A DNA stretch of 25,478 nt from Chara braunii. Taxonomy: Eukaryota > Streptophyta > Charophyceae > Charales > Characeae. Both the position numbers and the translations under genes were made by a program. Below the pieces are notes generated by a model. The model was given only the letters and a program-made list of their open reading frames with translations. It was not told the DNA's origin and searched no databases. Position 1 is the first letter of the stretch. Every line of letters begins with the position of its first letter. Shown one piece after another: positions 1-8,039 of this stretch. Location: positions 83,500-108,977 of the forward strand of contig BFEA01000691.1 in assembly GCA_003427395.1 (NCBI GenBank). Direction: 5' to 3'.

Positions 1-565
1 TTTTTTTTTTTTGGCAAGTGTCAGCTGTCCCTTTTTTTTTTTTGTCGTCTGCACGTCTGTTCTCCGTGGAAAACGCCCTGCTCTTTGGCAGGGCACGAAA
101 TCAAGTGTCAGCAGCAAAAAAAAACAACAACACAACAAGGAACGAACCGAGCAAATATTCTGGGCAGATGCATTCGTGGAAGCAGCACTGTTAGGGCCTC
201 TCTGCACTACTCTCGAAATGCGCAAGACGAGAGCGAATCTTCTGCTAGAATATGGAAAGATACACGGCCATGATTTTTGTCTGTTGTGCATGTGGAGAGT
301 AGTGCAGCGACGCCCTTATAAGGTTTTTTTTGCCTATTTGAACTTCGACGACGAGGACATTGCCATTTAGTGTTTTTTTGGCCGTTTTGAACTTCGACGA
401 CGAGGACATTGCCATTTAGTGTTTTTTTTGCCGTTTTGAACTAAAAGTGCGACCCAGGAGCAGTTTCCCCAAAAAGAAAAGAAAGGAAAGCAACCATCTA
501 TCTTTTTTTTTTTTTTTTTTTTTCCCCCCCTATATTGTTCTCTCAACTTCTGTTTCTTTTACCTT
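1..565. other. Non-coding, T-rich low-complexity stretch
   Basis: No gene is supported here. The stretch begins with a poly-T run, carries several other T runs, and ends in a 21-T run at 503-523 followed by a C run. A T run on the plus strand is what the poly(A) tail of a minus-strand retroposon would look like, but I could not identify an element body attached to it. The only internal structure is the ~50-bp duplication listed separately. Confidence 0.5.
324..441 (+). repeat. ~50-bp tandem duplication with partial third copy
   Basis: Two consecutive copies share TTGAACTTCGACGACGAGG followed by ACATTGCCATTTAGTG, each preceded by a T run and a TTTTGCC/TTTGGCC-type segment. A third copy stops after TTTTGAACT. 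The copies are nearly identical, so the duplication is recent. No function can be assigned. Confidence 0.8.
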
Positions 566-712
566 CCACGACCTACTCCTAAGATTAGAGGACCCCTGCA
601 AGCATAGTTTCCTCTCTCTGTGAAGGGGAGATTTCGTGTTGCCCCTTGCCCCTAATGGTTAGGGTATAGGGTTGGGGCCGCCAGTGGGGGTCTGGCTAAC
701 ACAAAGACCCCA
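566..712 (+). repeat. Dispersed repeat family R1, copy A
   Basis: This segment is related to the reverse complement of 2775-2950. Shared blocks include CTACTCCTAAG, CCCCTGCAAGCATAG, GGGTTGGGGCCGCC and GGCTAACACAA, in the same order. The family is therefore present twice in this window in opposite orientations. Copy A has a single degenerate CTCTCT/GGGGAG hairpin where copy B has two perfect ones. No coding potential is visible; it could be part of a SINE or the untranslated end of a LINE. Confidence 0.65.
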
Positions 713-840
713 ATATATGGCCACCAGACAGTTCTATCCGGATGTCAGTAGGAACTGCACCCAATGGCACCCTATCCAACCAACCTGAACCTACTGCAGA
801 TACTAAACCCTTATCCAGTGACTAGACCTCCCCAGCCCTG

Positions 841-1142
841 TGTATGTAGCCCATGGGCGATGTGTAGTTCTATGTTATGTCCGAAGGCTATATATATATG
901 TGTGTGTATGTAGCCCGTAGGCGATATATAGTTCTATGTTATGTCCGAAGGCTATGTGTGTATCATGTGTGGAAACTTTGTGTACGTAGCCCGTAGGCGA
1001 TGTGTAGTTCAATGTTATGTCCGAAGGCGTGTATGCAGCCGGTAGGCGATATATAGTTCTATGTTATGTCCGAAGGCTAAGGCTATGTGTGTATATATAG
1101 CCCATAGGCGATATATAATTCTATGTTATGTCCGAAGGCTAT
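841..1142 (+). repeat. Tandem array, five copies of a ~50-65 bp unit
   Basis: Copies begin near 841, 905, 981, 1029 and 1091. Each contains a variant of TGTAGCCCGTAGGCGA followed by TATAGTTCTATGTTATG and TCCGAAGGCT. Spacers between units are TA/TG-rich and vary in length, so the unit length differs. Most units can form a weak outer TAGCC/GGCTA stem. I recognise no gene, and the array looks like a minisatellite. Confidence 0.85.
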
Positions 1143-1205
1143 GTATACTCTGTATATCGAAGAGAGAGAATGGGTTAAGCTGGACAGGGACCCCCCCAAG
1201 GTCCA

Positions 1206-1273
1206 AACCAAGCTCGAACCCGTGACCTTGTAACATATAATCGAATGACTGTACCATGTGAATGACCAGTGGA
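1206..1273 (-). repeat. Decayed tRNA-like module (SINE-type)
   Basis: Read on the minus strand, the segment resembles the D-arm to T-arm portion of a tRNA. A degenerate A-box-like stretch (CACATGGTACAGTCATTCG) is followed by GGTCACGGGTTCGAGC, which holds a good B-box core (GGTTCGA; 1210-1220). Acceptor-stem pairing is not preserved, so this is not a functional tRNA gene. It lies on the same strand as, and about 290 nt downstream of, the second tRNA-like module. Either the two belong to one composite SINE or they are two independent insertions. Confidence 0.5.
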
Positions 1274-1487
1274 ATTGGCCCAAACGTGTGATTTGCCAGA
1301 CTGGGGAGATCAACAGAACACCCAAGACCAACACCCCCAAGTGACCCATGTGAAACCCAGAACCAACATACAACACCGTGAACAACCTTTGGGTGGTGCG
1401 CAGGCAGTGTCTGTAATAGCTACCCTGCGTCATCCCAAGGGGGTGTGTGTCCAGCCGTGCGTCATTCTAACGCCCTGCCGGTGTCCA

Positions 1488-1568
1488 TGTGCAAGGCTGC
1501 GGATTTGAACCTGCAACCTCATACCACAATGCGCATTTCCAACCGGTGCCCTAACTACTGAGCCACAT
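1488..1568 (-). repeat. tRNA-derived SINE head with A and B boxes
   Basis: On the minus strand, an A-box match (TGGCTCAGTAGTTAGGGC, 1548-1565) and a B-box match (GGTTCAAATCC, 1501-1511) sit at the spacing usual for an internal RNA polymerase III promoter. The T-arm pairing is imperfect, with a bulged A, and no clean acceptor stem or anticodon arm can be drawn. I therefore call it a tRNA-derived retroposon head rather than a tRNA gene. A conserved two-hairpin module (1620-1672) lies just upstream on the same strand. Confidence 0.65.
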
Positions 1569-1619
1569 CTCCTGAGGCGGTACAAGAACCGTCTGAATTG
1601 AGGGCTTATCTGTCGGGCT

Positions 1620-1672
1620 GCTCCATCTATTGGTGGGGAGCGGCACCTGCTGGAAAACGGGTCCAGCGTCCC
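1620..1672 (-). repeat. Two-hairpin retroposon tail module, copy 1
   Basis: Read on the minus strand, this ~50-nt module contains GCTGGA-CCCGTTT-TCCAGC and then GCTCC-CCACCAATAGAT-GGAGC, two adjacent stem-loops. Closely related copies lie at 4511-4567 and 2668-2725. In those two the minus strand soon runs into an A-rich tail, but here it runs into a tRNA-like module instead. Likely role (inference): the 3' end of a LINE/SINE family recognised by its reverse transcriptase. Confidence 0.7.
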
Positions 1673-1749
1673 ATAGATACATCGTGTAGCACAGAGATTG
1701 GAGTTTGTTGATTCCTAGGGCTGTGGTTATTAATGGCTCATTTCGGCTC

Positions 1750-2240
1750 ATCCCGGGGCTCCGTTATCCCTTGGAGCTGCTAGTGACCCCCTTCCCCTTT
1801 TGTTTTTGGATCACCCGTTATCTATCAGCCCTGCCCTATTTCAGCAGCCCCCTTGCTTAATTATTGCTATGATTGTCCCTTTTAAACCACCAGTACTTGG
1901 CCCATACATCGGCCGCGGGCCCTTAGCGTTAACGCTACGCGTTTCCCGCGCCTCGGCAAAGGCTTGGCATGGCAATGGGGGAGGGAGCTGGTGGCCCCAT
2001 GGAAACAGGGCAAAAGGACTGCACGATGTCCTGGTGGTGTGGAAACGCGCGGACAGTGGTAGCAAGGAGGCAAAAAAACAAAAAAGAAAACGGACGAGGA
2101 ATGTGTGGGAGAGTGTTGGGCATAGCCTCTGCTGCTACTTGATGAAGGGTGGGGGACGATGAGAAAGGGAGGCACAGCTACTGGCAGGTCTCGGTGGCGT
2201 CCAAAGTTCCCGTTCGACAAGGTTCGTCCGATTCCGCTTC
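1750..2240. other. No recognisable gene
   Basis: Several overlapping open frames exist on both strands, but none shows a known domain, a biased composition or a plausible start. The stretch has no clear repeats and I see nothing else in it. Confidence 0.45.
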
Positions 2241-2272
2241 CACCAGGGCTGGGCAGCTTATCAGCCCTGGTG
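2241..2272. repeat. Perfect 11-bp inverted repeat (hairpin)
   Basis: CACCAGGGCTG (2241-2251) and CAGCCCTGGTG (2262-2272) are exact reverse complements around a 10-nt loop. A second short perfect hairpin, CCTACC-CAAT-GGTAGG, follows at 2300-2315. There is no T run afterwards and no gene in front, so a terminator role is not supported. Confidence 0.8.
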
Positions 2273-2489
2273 CCTATCACTGCTGTTCGGTCCAAGTTGC
2301 CTACCCAATGGTAGGACAATGGTCCTGAGTGCTGGTCACACTGAGGTAGGATAGTGGGATAGGGGGTGCGCTAGGAGTATTGACGTGAGGATGGGATGGG
2401 AGGTGGTCTCATTTTCCTGGACACCCATGGCTCACAGTTCCAAGTGATCACTGTGCACTCAGTGACTGGCATCTACAACACCTTGGACT

Positions 2490-2662
2490 TAAAAAAAAAA
2501 AAAAAAAAAAAACTCCCTCATGACCACTGCAAAACCCTCCTACGTCCCTCATGGCTACAGCAAAAAGAAACACAAAGAAACAAACAAAACAAAACAAAAA
2601 CACTGCAAATCCCTCCTAAGTCCCTCTTTTTTTTTCTTTCTTTCTTTCTTTCTTTTTTTTTT
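2490..2662. repeat. A-rich and T-rich low-complexity tracts
   Basis: A long A run near 2490-2512 is followed by A-rich sequence with AAAC-type repeats and then a T-rich tract with (CTTT)n near 2628-2662. The T-rich tract directly abuts the two-hairpin tail module of 2668-2725, so on the minus strand it reads as the poly(A)-like tail of that retroposon. The phrase CCCTCATGACCACT occurs at about 2515 and again at about 2715. Confidence 0.65.
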
Positions 2663-2667
2663 AAACA

Positions 2668-2725
2668 GAGACTCCGTCTATTGGTGGGGGGCAGCACCTG
2701 CTGGAAACGGGGACCAGCGTCCCTC
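2668..2725 (-). repeat. Two-hairpin retroposon tail module, copy 2, with A-rich tail
   Basis: Minus-strand reading gives GGGACGCTGG-TCCCCGTTT-CCAGC, then a diverged second hairpin ending ACGGAGTC, then AAA(A/G)-rich sequence (plus-strand T run 2628-2662). The first stem keeps its pairing; the second is weakened. Copies 1 and 3 have the same order of elements. It is likely the 3' terminus of a 5'-truncated minus-strand retroposon. Confidence 0.7.
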
Positions 2726-2774
2726 ATGACCACTCAAAAAAAAAGAAAAGAAACTTCCAATCCCTCCTGCTGTC

Positions 2775-2950
2775 CTTGTGTTAGCCGGGGCCCCACCGGC
2801 GGCCCCAACCCTGCACCCTAAATGCTAGGGCAACGGGGCAAACATGCCGTTACCTCTCTACACCGAGAGAGGTAATCTCTCTTCACCGAAGAGAGGTAGA
2901 AAGCTATGCTTGCAGGGGACCCCTGTATAGCCTTAGGAGTAGTGGTAGGT
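2775..2950 (-). repeat. Dispersed repeat family R1, copy B (inverted)
   Basis: The reverse complement aligns with 566-712 over most of its length with scattered differences. In the middle it holds two adjacent perfect hairpins, TACCTCTCT-ACACCG-AGAGAGGTA (2851-2874) and CTCTCTTC-ACC-GAAGAGAG (2877-2895), which copy A does not have in this form. On the minus strand copy B continues toward the tail module at 2668-2725, so R1 may be internal sequence of the same retroposon. Confidence 0.65.
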
Positions 2951-3055
2951 AGGTAGTGAAGAAAGAAATGTTCCATGACATGGCAAAATGCCAGTTAAAA
3001 AAAATATGGAGGTGACAGAAAAATATATGGCTTTCCCCCGATGAGGGAAAGACAA

Positions 3056-3058
<3 letters not shown>

Positions 3059-3096
<38 letters not shown>

Positions 3097-3145
3097 AGAA
3101 GAAGAAGAAGAAGAAGAAGAAGAAGAAGAAGAAGAAGAAGAAGAA
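3059..3145 (+). repeat. A36 run joined to (GAA)n microsatellite
   Basis: A run of about 36 A is followed directly by about 17 GAA units. Such compound tracts commonly grow from the poly(A) tail of a plus-strand retroposon. The body upstream (2950-3058) is too short and undistinctive to classify. Confidence 0.9.
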
Positions 3146-3594
3146 TATCAAGGAAAAGACAACAGTCGATCCTTGGCTCAGATTTGCTTTACCTAGTGGT
3201 GTGGTGATCATAATGACTTCGCAGATTGGACCGTTATGAAAATTCGGCGATCTGAGCATATCATATTGCAAATCATCATGGTTGAAAATTCAGCTATCGG
3301 ACCATATCGTATCATATATCACCTATACTTCACACATTTGACAATAACCATCGTGAAAAAAAAAAAAAAAAAGATGTTGACCCGTCAATAGTTCCCAAAT
3401 TGGACCCCTTTTGTGCACCTTGTCAGACGACTAAAAATTAGACCAGACCCCAAGACCCCCTTATTCATTTTTTTGCGGGGCATTTTGCAGTTTAACCCCT
3501 CTAGATCAGTCCCCATATTTGAACCCTTTGGAGAACTGCCAGAGCATCCATAACTTTCTGTTTTTTTTGTTTTCTTTAATACTTTTAGGTCGTC
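3146..3594. other. No recognisable gene
   Basis: This stretch holds an A run near 3356-3372 and AT-rich unique sequence. There is no domain-bearing frame, no repeat beyond the A run and no clear secondary structure. Confidence 0.45.
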
Positions 3595-3765
3595 GTGTCA
3601 GAGTCTGAGGGCCTCGCCACACCACTGTCAAAATGAAAAACGAGAGAATGCATCTTCCCGCGTAGGAGGGCAAGATGCATCCGTTACCATGAATAGCAAT
3701 GGATGCATCGTACCACTTTCTGCGGCAGATGCATTGAATTTTGTGGTGTGGCGAGGCCCTGACAC
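3595..3765. mobile_element. MITE-like element with long terminal inverted repeats
   Basis: The left end (3595-3625) and right end (3743-3765) are inverted copies. They share GTGTCAG and GGCCTCGCCACACCAC exactly, apart from 8 extra bases (AGTCTGAG) in the left arm. The ~170-bp element has no coding capacity. Inside it the motif GATGCAT or close variants occurs four times, and ATGCATCTT/AAGATGCAT form a nested inverted pair. These traits fit a non-autonomous DNA transposon. I see no convincing target-site duplication at the borders, so the exact ends and superfamily are undetermined. Confidence 0.75.
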
Positions 3766-3822
3766 TTACACCACCACTGCCCCCCATGACTAATTCAATC
3801 TCCAGCAGGCGCCCACGGCCAA

Positions 3823-3913
3823 AAGCAGGGGGACCTCACTTTTCCATTGAAATGAAATGTTGATGCACTTCTATTAAATTAAAAAAAAAAAAAAAAAAAG
3901 AAGCAGGGGGACC
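3823..3913 (+). mobile_element. 65-nt poly(A) retroposon flanked by a 13-bp target-site duplication
   Basis: AAGCAGGGGGACC occurs at 3823-3835 and again at 3901-3913. Between them is a 65-nt insert (3836-3900) ending in 19 A and one G. A short body, a 3' poly(A) and a long direct duplication are the signature of LINE-machinery (target-primed) retroposition of a strongly 5'-truncated RNA. The insertion hit sequence immediately upstream of the LINE fragment that follows. The source RNA is not identifiable from 45 nt. Confidence 0.85.
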
Positions 3914-4396
3914 AGTAGGATTGGCCACAGCCAGTTGTCGCAAAGTATTTTCAAACCAAAAGTAGGCGTCCAACATCAGAAAGTCGTCAAGAAGCCTATA
4001 GTGACAGCACAGAGAAGGCTGGCGCAATGCCAAAATGTGGCTATCCAAGGAAATGATCTCTTCAAGCTGTGGAAGGCTTTAAAAAAAGTCCCTTCACAGA
4101 AACAGGCGTCACTGCAATGGTTACAATCACTGCAAATCACAGCTACGGCGACATGGTTGAATTCCAAGGGGATGGACATACCCACCACGTGCGCTCGTTG
4201 TGAATGGGGCTGGGAGAATGCAGCCCATCTGTGGTTGCACTGCCCATTGTCCAAAGGAATCTGGGAGTGGTGGAAGGAAAAATGGAAGAATTGCTCTGAA
4301 TCCTCAGAGGAATGGGGAGACGACTTCATTTTGCATGCTAAATCATCAGAGGACTGCAGCTTCACCAGCGGGGAAGGATATATGTCCCTGATTTGA
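3914..4396 (+). pseudogene. LINE ORF2 C-terminal fragment with zf-RVT zinc-binding tail
   Basis: The open frame runs to a TGA at 4394-4396. It contains CARCEWGW (C-x2-C) and then HLWLHCPLSKGIWEWW, the Cys/His and aromatic pattern of the zinc-binding region at the C-terminus of many plant non-LTR reverse transcriptases. The RT catalytic domain and endonuclease are absent, so this is a 5'-truncated remnant. If the poly(A) insertion at 3836-3900 and one duplicate are removed, the frame extends upstream without a stop to 3794. There is no credible ATG start, as expected for a fragment. The same fold type appears at 5077-5934 and 23799-24251, but the sequences are diverged and belong to different LINE lineages. 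Confidence 0.75.
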
Positions 4397-4414
4397 AGAG
4401 GAATCATCTTCGAG

Positions 4415-4686
4415 GTAACCTGTTTTCTTTTTTTTTTTTTTTTTTTTTTTTAACAAAACCCTCCAGTGCTAGCGGTGCTGTTTCGAGCAGACATCGCTAG
4501 CACCTGGGGAGAGGCTCCATCTATTGGTGGGGAGCATCACCTGCTGGAAAACGGGTCCAGCGTCCCTTACACAGTTTGATACAGTATGATACAGATGATA
4601 CATAGAAGGAAAATTGGATGGTGGCTGGAGGGTGCCTGCCAGCATTGATTGCTCTGGAAACCAGAGGATTGACTGAGCAGGTGTGA
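4415..4686 (-). mobile_element. 3' end of a minus-strand LINE/SINE with poly(A), hairpins and tail module copy 3
   Basis: On the minus strand the order is: a LINE-like untranslated segment (4629-4686), tandem GATACA-type repeats, the two-hairpin tail module (4511-4567), a strong third hairpin (4463-4507), and a poly(A) tail seen as plus-strand T runs at about 4427-4452. In the third hairpin, GTGCTAGCG pairs with CGCTAGCAC and an inner TGCT pairs with AGCA. The 4629-4686 segment is about 80% similar to 4998-5056, which lies just after the LINE frame of 5077-5934. Both therefore derive from related LINE 3' untranslated regions. Confidence 0.65.
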
Positions 4687-4973
4687 AAGTGACCCGGGCC
4701 GTGGACCTGACAGCTGGTGGTCCCCTTCTCCTTCTCTACCCCTGTGCCCGGTCAGGGTTCCGGGAGGAGCCACTGGGGGCCACCAGTGGGTACTCCTTCC
4801 ATCTCCCTGCCCCGGAACCTGCACTTCGACTCCTGCCCTGATGAAATGTTGCAGAATACAACACAATACAGCACAATACAGCACAATTGAACTACTAAAA
4901 TTGGGTAACCCAAAGACGAACACAGTCTAAACAAAACGAAACTGACTGCGACACCAATTGTCTGAGAACCCCT

Positions 4974-5056
4974 TTTTTTACAGAATGAATATACAGAGTA
5001 GTGCCTGCCTGCATTGATTACTCTGTAGACCAGAGGTTTTACTGCACAGGTTCACC
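4974..5056 (-). mobile_element. LINE 3' untranslated end with short A tail
   Basis: On the minus strand this directly follows the LINE frame of 5077-5934. It contains GCAGTAAAACCTCTGG, AGAGTAATCAATGCAGGCAGG and ends TCATTCTGT followed by seven A. It matches 4629-4686 with about 80% identity. It is most simply the 3' UTR of the adjacent LINE fragment. Confidence 0.65.
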
Positions 5057-5076
5057 ATCCCGCTGAAGGTTGAAAG

Positions 5077-5934
5077 TTATCCCATCAGTCGTAATTCCAA
5101 GGACAGTGGGTGGGGCGGGAATGGGTCCGGAAAGTCCTCTGCTGGTCTCAAGGGAACGCTGCAGTCGATGGTCATCCAATCTTTAAACTTTAATCGATAG
5201 TCTCGTGACACTGTTATCCTTCCTTGTCCTCCCTCCCTTCCCTCATCTTCATTCCCTTCCCCTGACCATCTTACCTCTGCTACCCACCCCTCTCGATCCC
5301 CTCCCAGCCATTCCTTGGAGAACTGTGTTATCCTGTCCTCGATGTCTTTTGCCCTGTGGAGAGTGTCAAGGGTGAGTTTGACAGACTTCCATCTGAATTC
5401 CAGTTCCATTTGTATATGTTGCTTAAACTGTTCTACCCTCTCCTCACCCTCGACTCGAACCTGGTCAAACACCAAAGCATGACGTTGCCACCATAAGACC
5501 CATAGGACCGTTCTTCTGCCCAACTGGAACATGTTCCAGGCAAAAGTGTCTCCTTGGAGAGGCGTGTAGTGGCCCAAGAGAATGGCTCGCCAATCCCACG
5601 GCCACTGATGTCCGGGAACAATTTGCTGCCACACTCTATCCCACCATCTCCAGGTTAGAACTGCTGTCGGGCATTGTAGAAAAATATGTTCTATTGTTTC
5701 CGCTCTCAGCTTCGTTGGGAAGCCCGACAGACAACGCGAACACCAAGGGAGGGCCCGGCCCTGCTGTTCCAGCTGCGAGTGATCTATCAACCAATTGTTT
5801 GTTGGCAGGTAGACAGCTTTACAGTTTACACAATCATGCCCATGAGATGTATCCTGTATACCTCTCACAAAAAAACAATCATACATCAGGATAAAGCCAC
5901 ACATGTGAGAGTGATAGTGGTCGTCACAAGACAA
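5077..5934 (-). pseudogene. LINE ORF2 C-terminal fragment with zf-RVT zinc-binding tail
   Basis: A ~285-residue open frame carries CSRCLSGF (C-x2-C), then ETIEHIFLQCP and TWRWWDRVW. This is the H...C and W-x-W-W pattern of the zinc-binding tail of plant LINE reverse transcriptases. An upstream C-x2-C (CVNC) lies near residue 36. After the zinc region comes a charged, probably helical stretch (RVEGEERVEQFKQHIQ), as in full-length LINE C-termini. The catalytic RT (YADD region) is absent, so the copy is 5'-truncated. No ATG opens the frame at its upstream end. The 3' UTR and a short A tail follow on the minus strand. Confidence 0.75.
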
Positions 5935-6424
5935 ATCCCATAGGATCTCAACTCATGATACACTCAGGAAGTTGAATGTCTCCCTCAAGATTCAAACACA
6001 AACACTCAACTCAAACTCTGTCCATCTGAGCATGGCTCCCGACCCCACTGTACACTCGCGGAACACGCTCGGGACACAACATCTACCTAAAATCTAGTGA
6101 GCGCCTAACCCCCTGTCTCACCCAACTAAGGAAAGCTCATACCCAAGTCTCTCTCAAAACCCAAATAGTCTCTGCACCGGGAACCCAAAAAAATGGACTG
6201 AATAGTCTTATGAGTCCTACGACCGACCCCCATGTCCTAAGCCGTAGCCCTTCAAAGAAAACACGATCAACTATGTATGTATAAGCAGGCAGGGACTCAT
6301 CCTACCACCCCTAAGGTATGCACACATCTAGGGCCCGTTCAGCCAACTAGACATATATACACCTCCAACCTGCCCCCTGTGTGTTAAATACTCTGGCCCT
6401 ACTGACACATAGACAGACCAGTTC
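5935..6424. other. No recognisable gene between LINE and gypsy remnants
   Basis: This is C/A-rich unique sequence. I specifically looked for the second LTR expected downstream of the gypsy element, that is a copy of the TGTCATGCGCATCGG edge seen at 14500, and did not find it here. Confidence 0.45.
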
Positions 6425-8039
6425 CTACTCACACAATTCCTCCTGGTTCTGCCTATATAACTGAGCCCTGCCCCCATCTGGAGCTCGCTCTACTATCCTG
6501 CCCTGCCTGTCATAGAACTTGTCGTTGAACTCCGCAACTCGCCTCTCGGCCTTATCCTCGAGGAGCTCTGGGCAGTCCATGACTCTGTGTCCTTCCTTCT
6601 TGCACCAAAAACAGGAGGTATCGTGCCACCTGGCAGTCTTCTTCTTTCTTCCCTGGGAACTCGATGCTGAAGGCGTCCCCGTAATCTCAGTGGTCACTTC
6701 ATGATACGAGGGCAAATCCCATATGGCCTTGAGGTCCGGGATCCATAGCCTCAACACCCTCACCCTCTCATGCGGCTGTGTGCACTGGCCTGTAGTCTGG
6801 CGTGTCCAACTCTCGGGGTCCCTCCTCATGAGGCCTCTTTATCACAACCACCATCTCATCCCTACATGATCCTGACGGCTGAGAGCCCATCATGGCAGTG
6901 GGCTCACTCATGACCTCCTGCTGCGGCTGCCGCCCTGAGTAAGGTCCTCCTGAGTCCGTCTCTGTCGCTCAGGAGCCCAGCTCCGCCCTCAGCTCCCCCA
7001 ACCTCGGGGCATACTCCGGAGTGTCGAGTCTCTGAGACCTCTCCGGTGGAGTCCCTATCCCCATGGTTGCCGTCAGCTCATGCAAACGCGAGCCTCTCCT
7101 TTCCGTGGACATAGCCATAAGCGACTCCTGTGCGCCACCCTCCTCCTCGGCTGTGTCCAAGGGCTCCTCCCCCATCGGCCCGACCTGTCGAGGGGCCTCC
7201 ACCGCTGCTCCCTGACTCGGCGAAGCCTGCATCCCCCGGCCCTGGCCATCGGCACCGGCTCGTCTCGTCTGGCTAGCCCCCCAGGCTGCCGAAAGCCTGT
7301 CCACAGTAGCTGCCATCTCCCCAAATCTCCTCTCTCACTCGACCTCCCTGGCCTGGCTCCTTGCTCTCTCCTCAGCGAGCTCGGTAGCCAAGTGCTCCAC
7401 CTCCAACCTCCTGGCCGTGAGCTCGTCACTGAGTAGGCTATACCGCTGGAAAGACGTAACCGCCACCTCGGGCATCCTCCTATCCCCGATCTCGATCGCC
7501 ATCCTAGCCGCAGAAAACCCCAAGTCCCCCATCTCCCTCAACTCTCCCGCCTCCCCGTCCGCCTGCCCCGTCTCTCGTGACCTCTGGCGGGCTGCATCCC
7601 TCTGGCTCTCGTACCTCCCCCACAACTCATCGATCCGCTGCTCACTCGTCTTGGGATCGACCGGCGGTGTCGGCTCTATCCCTGTCGCCTCCATTTCAGC
7701 CTGCCTCGCATGTATTTCATCCAAACGGACCCGCACTCTGGCGGAGTTCTCTTCGCGAGTTTCTCTTGAGGCTCTTCTCACCTGCGGCCCCTGGCCCTCC
7801 GGTGCTGACGCCTCAACACCCATCCTCTCGCTCGTGCATGGCAACATTGACGATGACTCCGCTAGAGCAGGCCCCCCGATAACTGGGCTCTCGGTCGCAT
7901 GCGTGGCCAATGGCAAGTCAAGGAGTGCCTCCACCCTCGCTCTCTCATACGCTCCCTGACCCTCTGCCTCTGCCTCCTTCTCAGGCATAGCGGTGGCCTA
8001 AGGGGGAAGCTCTGAAATCTCTTCGCTATCTGGCTCAGG
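6425..8039 (-). pseudogene. Second Gag-like region: coiled coil plus CCHC zinc knuckle, joined in frame to integrase
   Basis: Read on the minus strand, the frame of the integrase continues through this region. It is interrupted by TAG at 7998-8000 and TGA at 7335-7337 and 6969-6971, and it changes frame once at about 6765-6800. The first ~330 codons are Glu/Arg/Ala-rich with heptad-like stretches (for example TARRLEVEHLATELAEERAR), probably a coiled coil. Near the end is a perfect CX2CX4HX4C knuckle (CFWCKKEGHRVMDC, 6572-6613), followed by a basic tail ending NQEELCE. This is the layout of a gypsy Gag. It is not the same Gag as at 12441-14100, whose knuckle sequence differs. Either a second element's gag was fused behind the truncated integrase, or this family carries an extra 3' ORF. 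Confidence 0.6.

Noticed and set aside
1488-1568. Functional tRNA gene
   Set aside because: A and B boxes are good, but the acceptor stem and anticodon arm cannot be formed and the T stem has a bulge.
1841-2319. Overlapping minus-strand frames, up to 145 residues
   Set aside because: No domain, no family resemblance, and several frames overlap with equal claim.
2933-3271. Minus-strand frame with a poly-Phe run
   Set aside because: It is a translation of the A36-(GAA)n tract.
4838-4844. CTGATGA hammerhead-ribozyme core (also at 12212-12218)
   Set aside because: No matching GAAA core and no stems in the right places were found at either site.
7417-7959. 180-residue plus-strand frame opposite the Gag-like region
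   Set aside because: It is antisense to the coiled-coil region, with Ser/Pro-rich composition arising from Glu/Arg-rich codons on the other strand.
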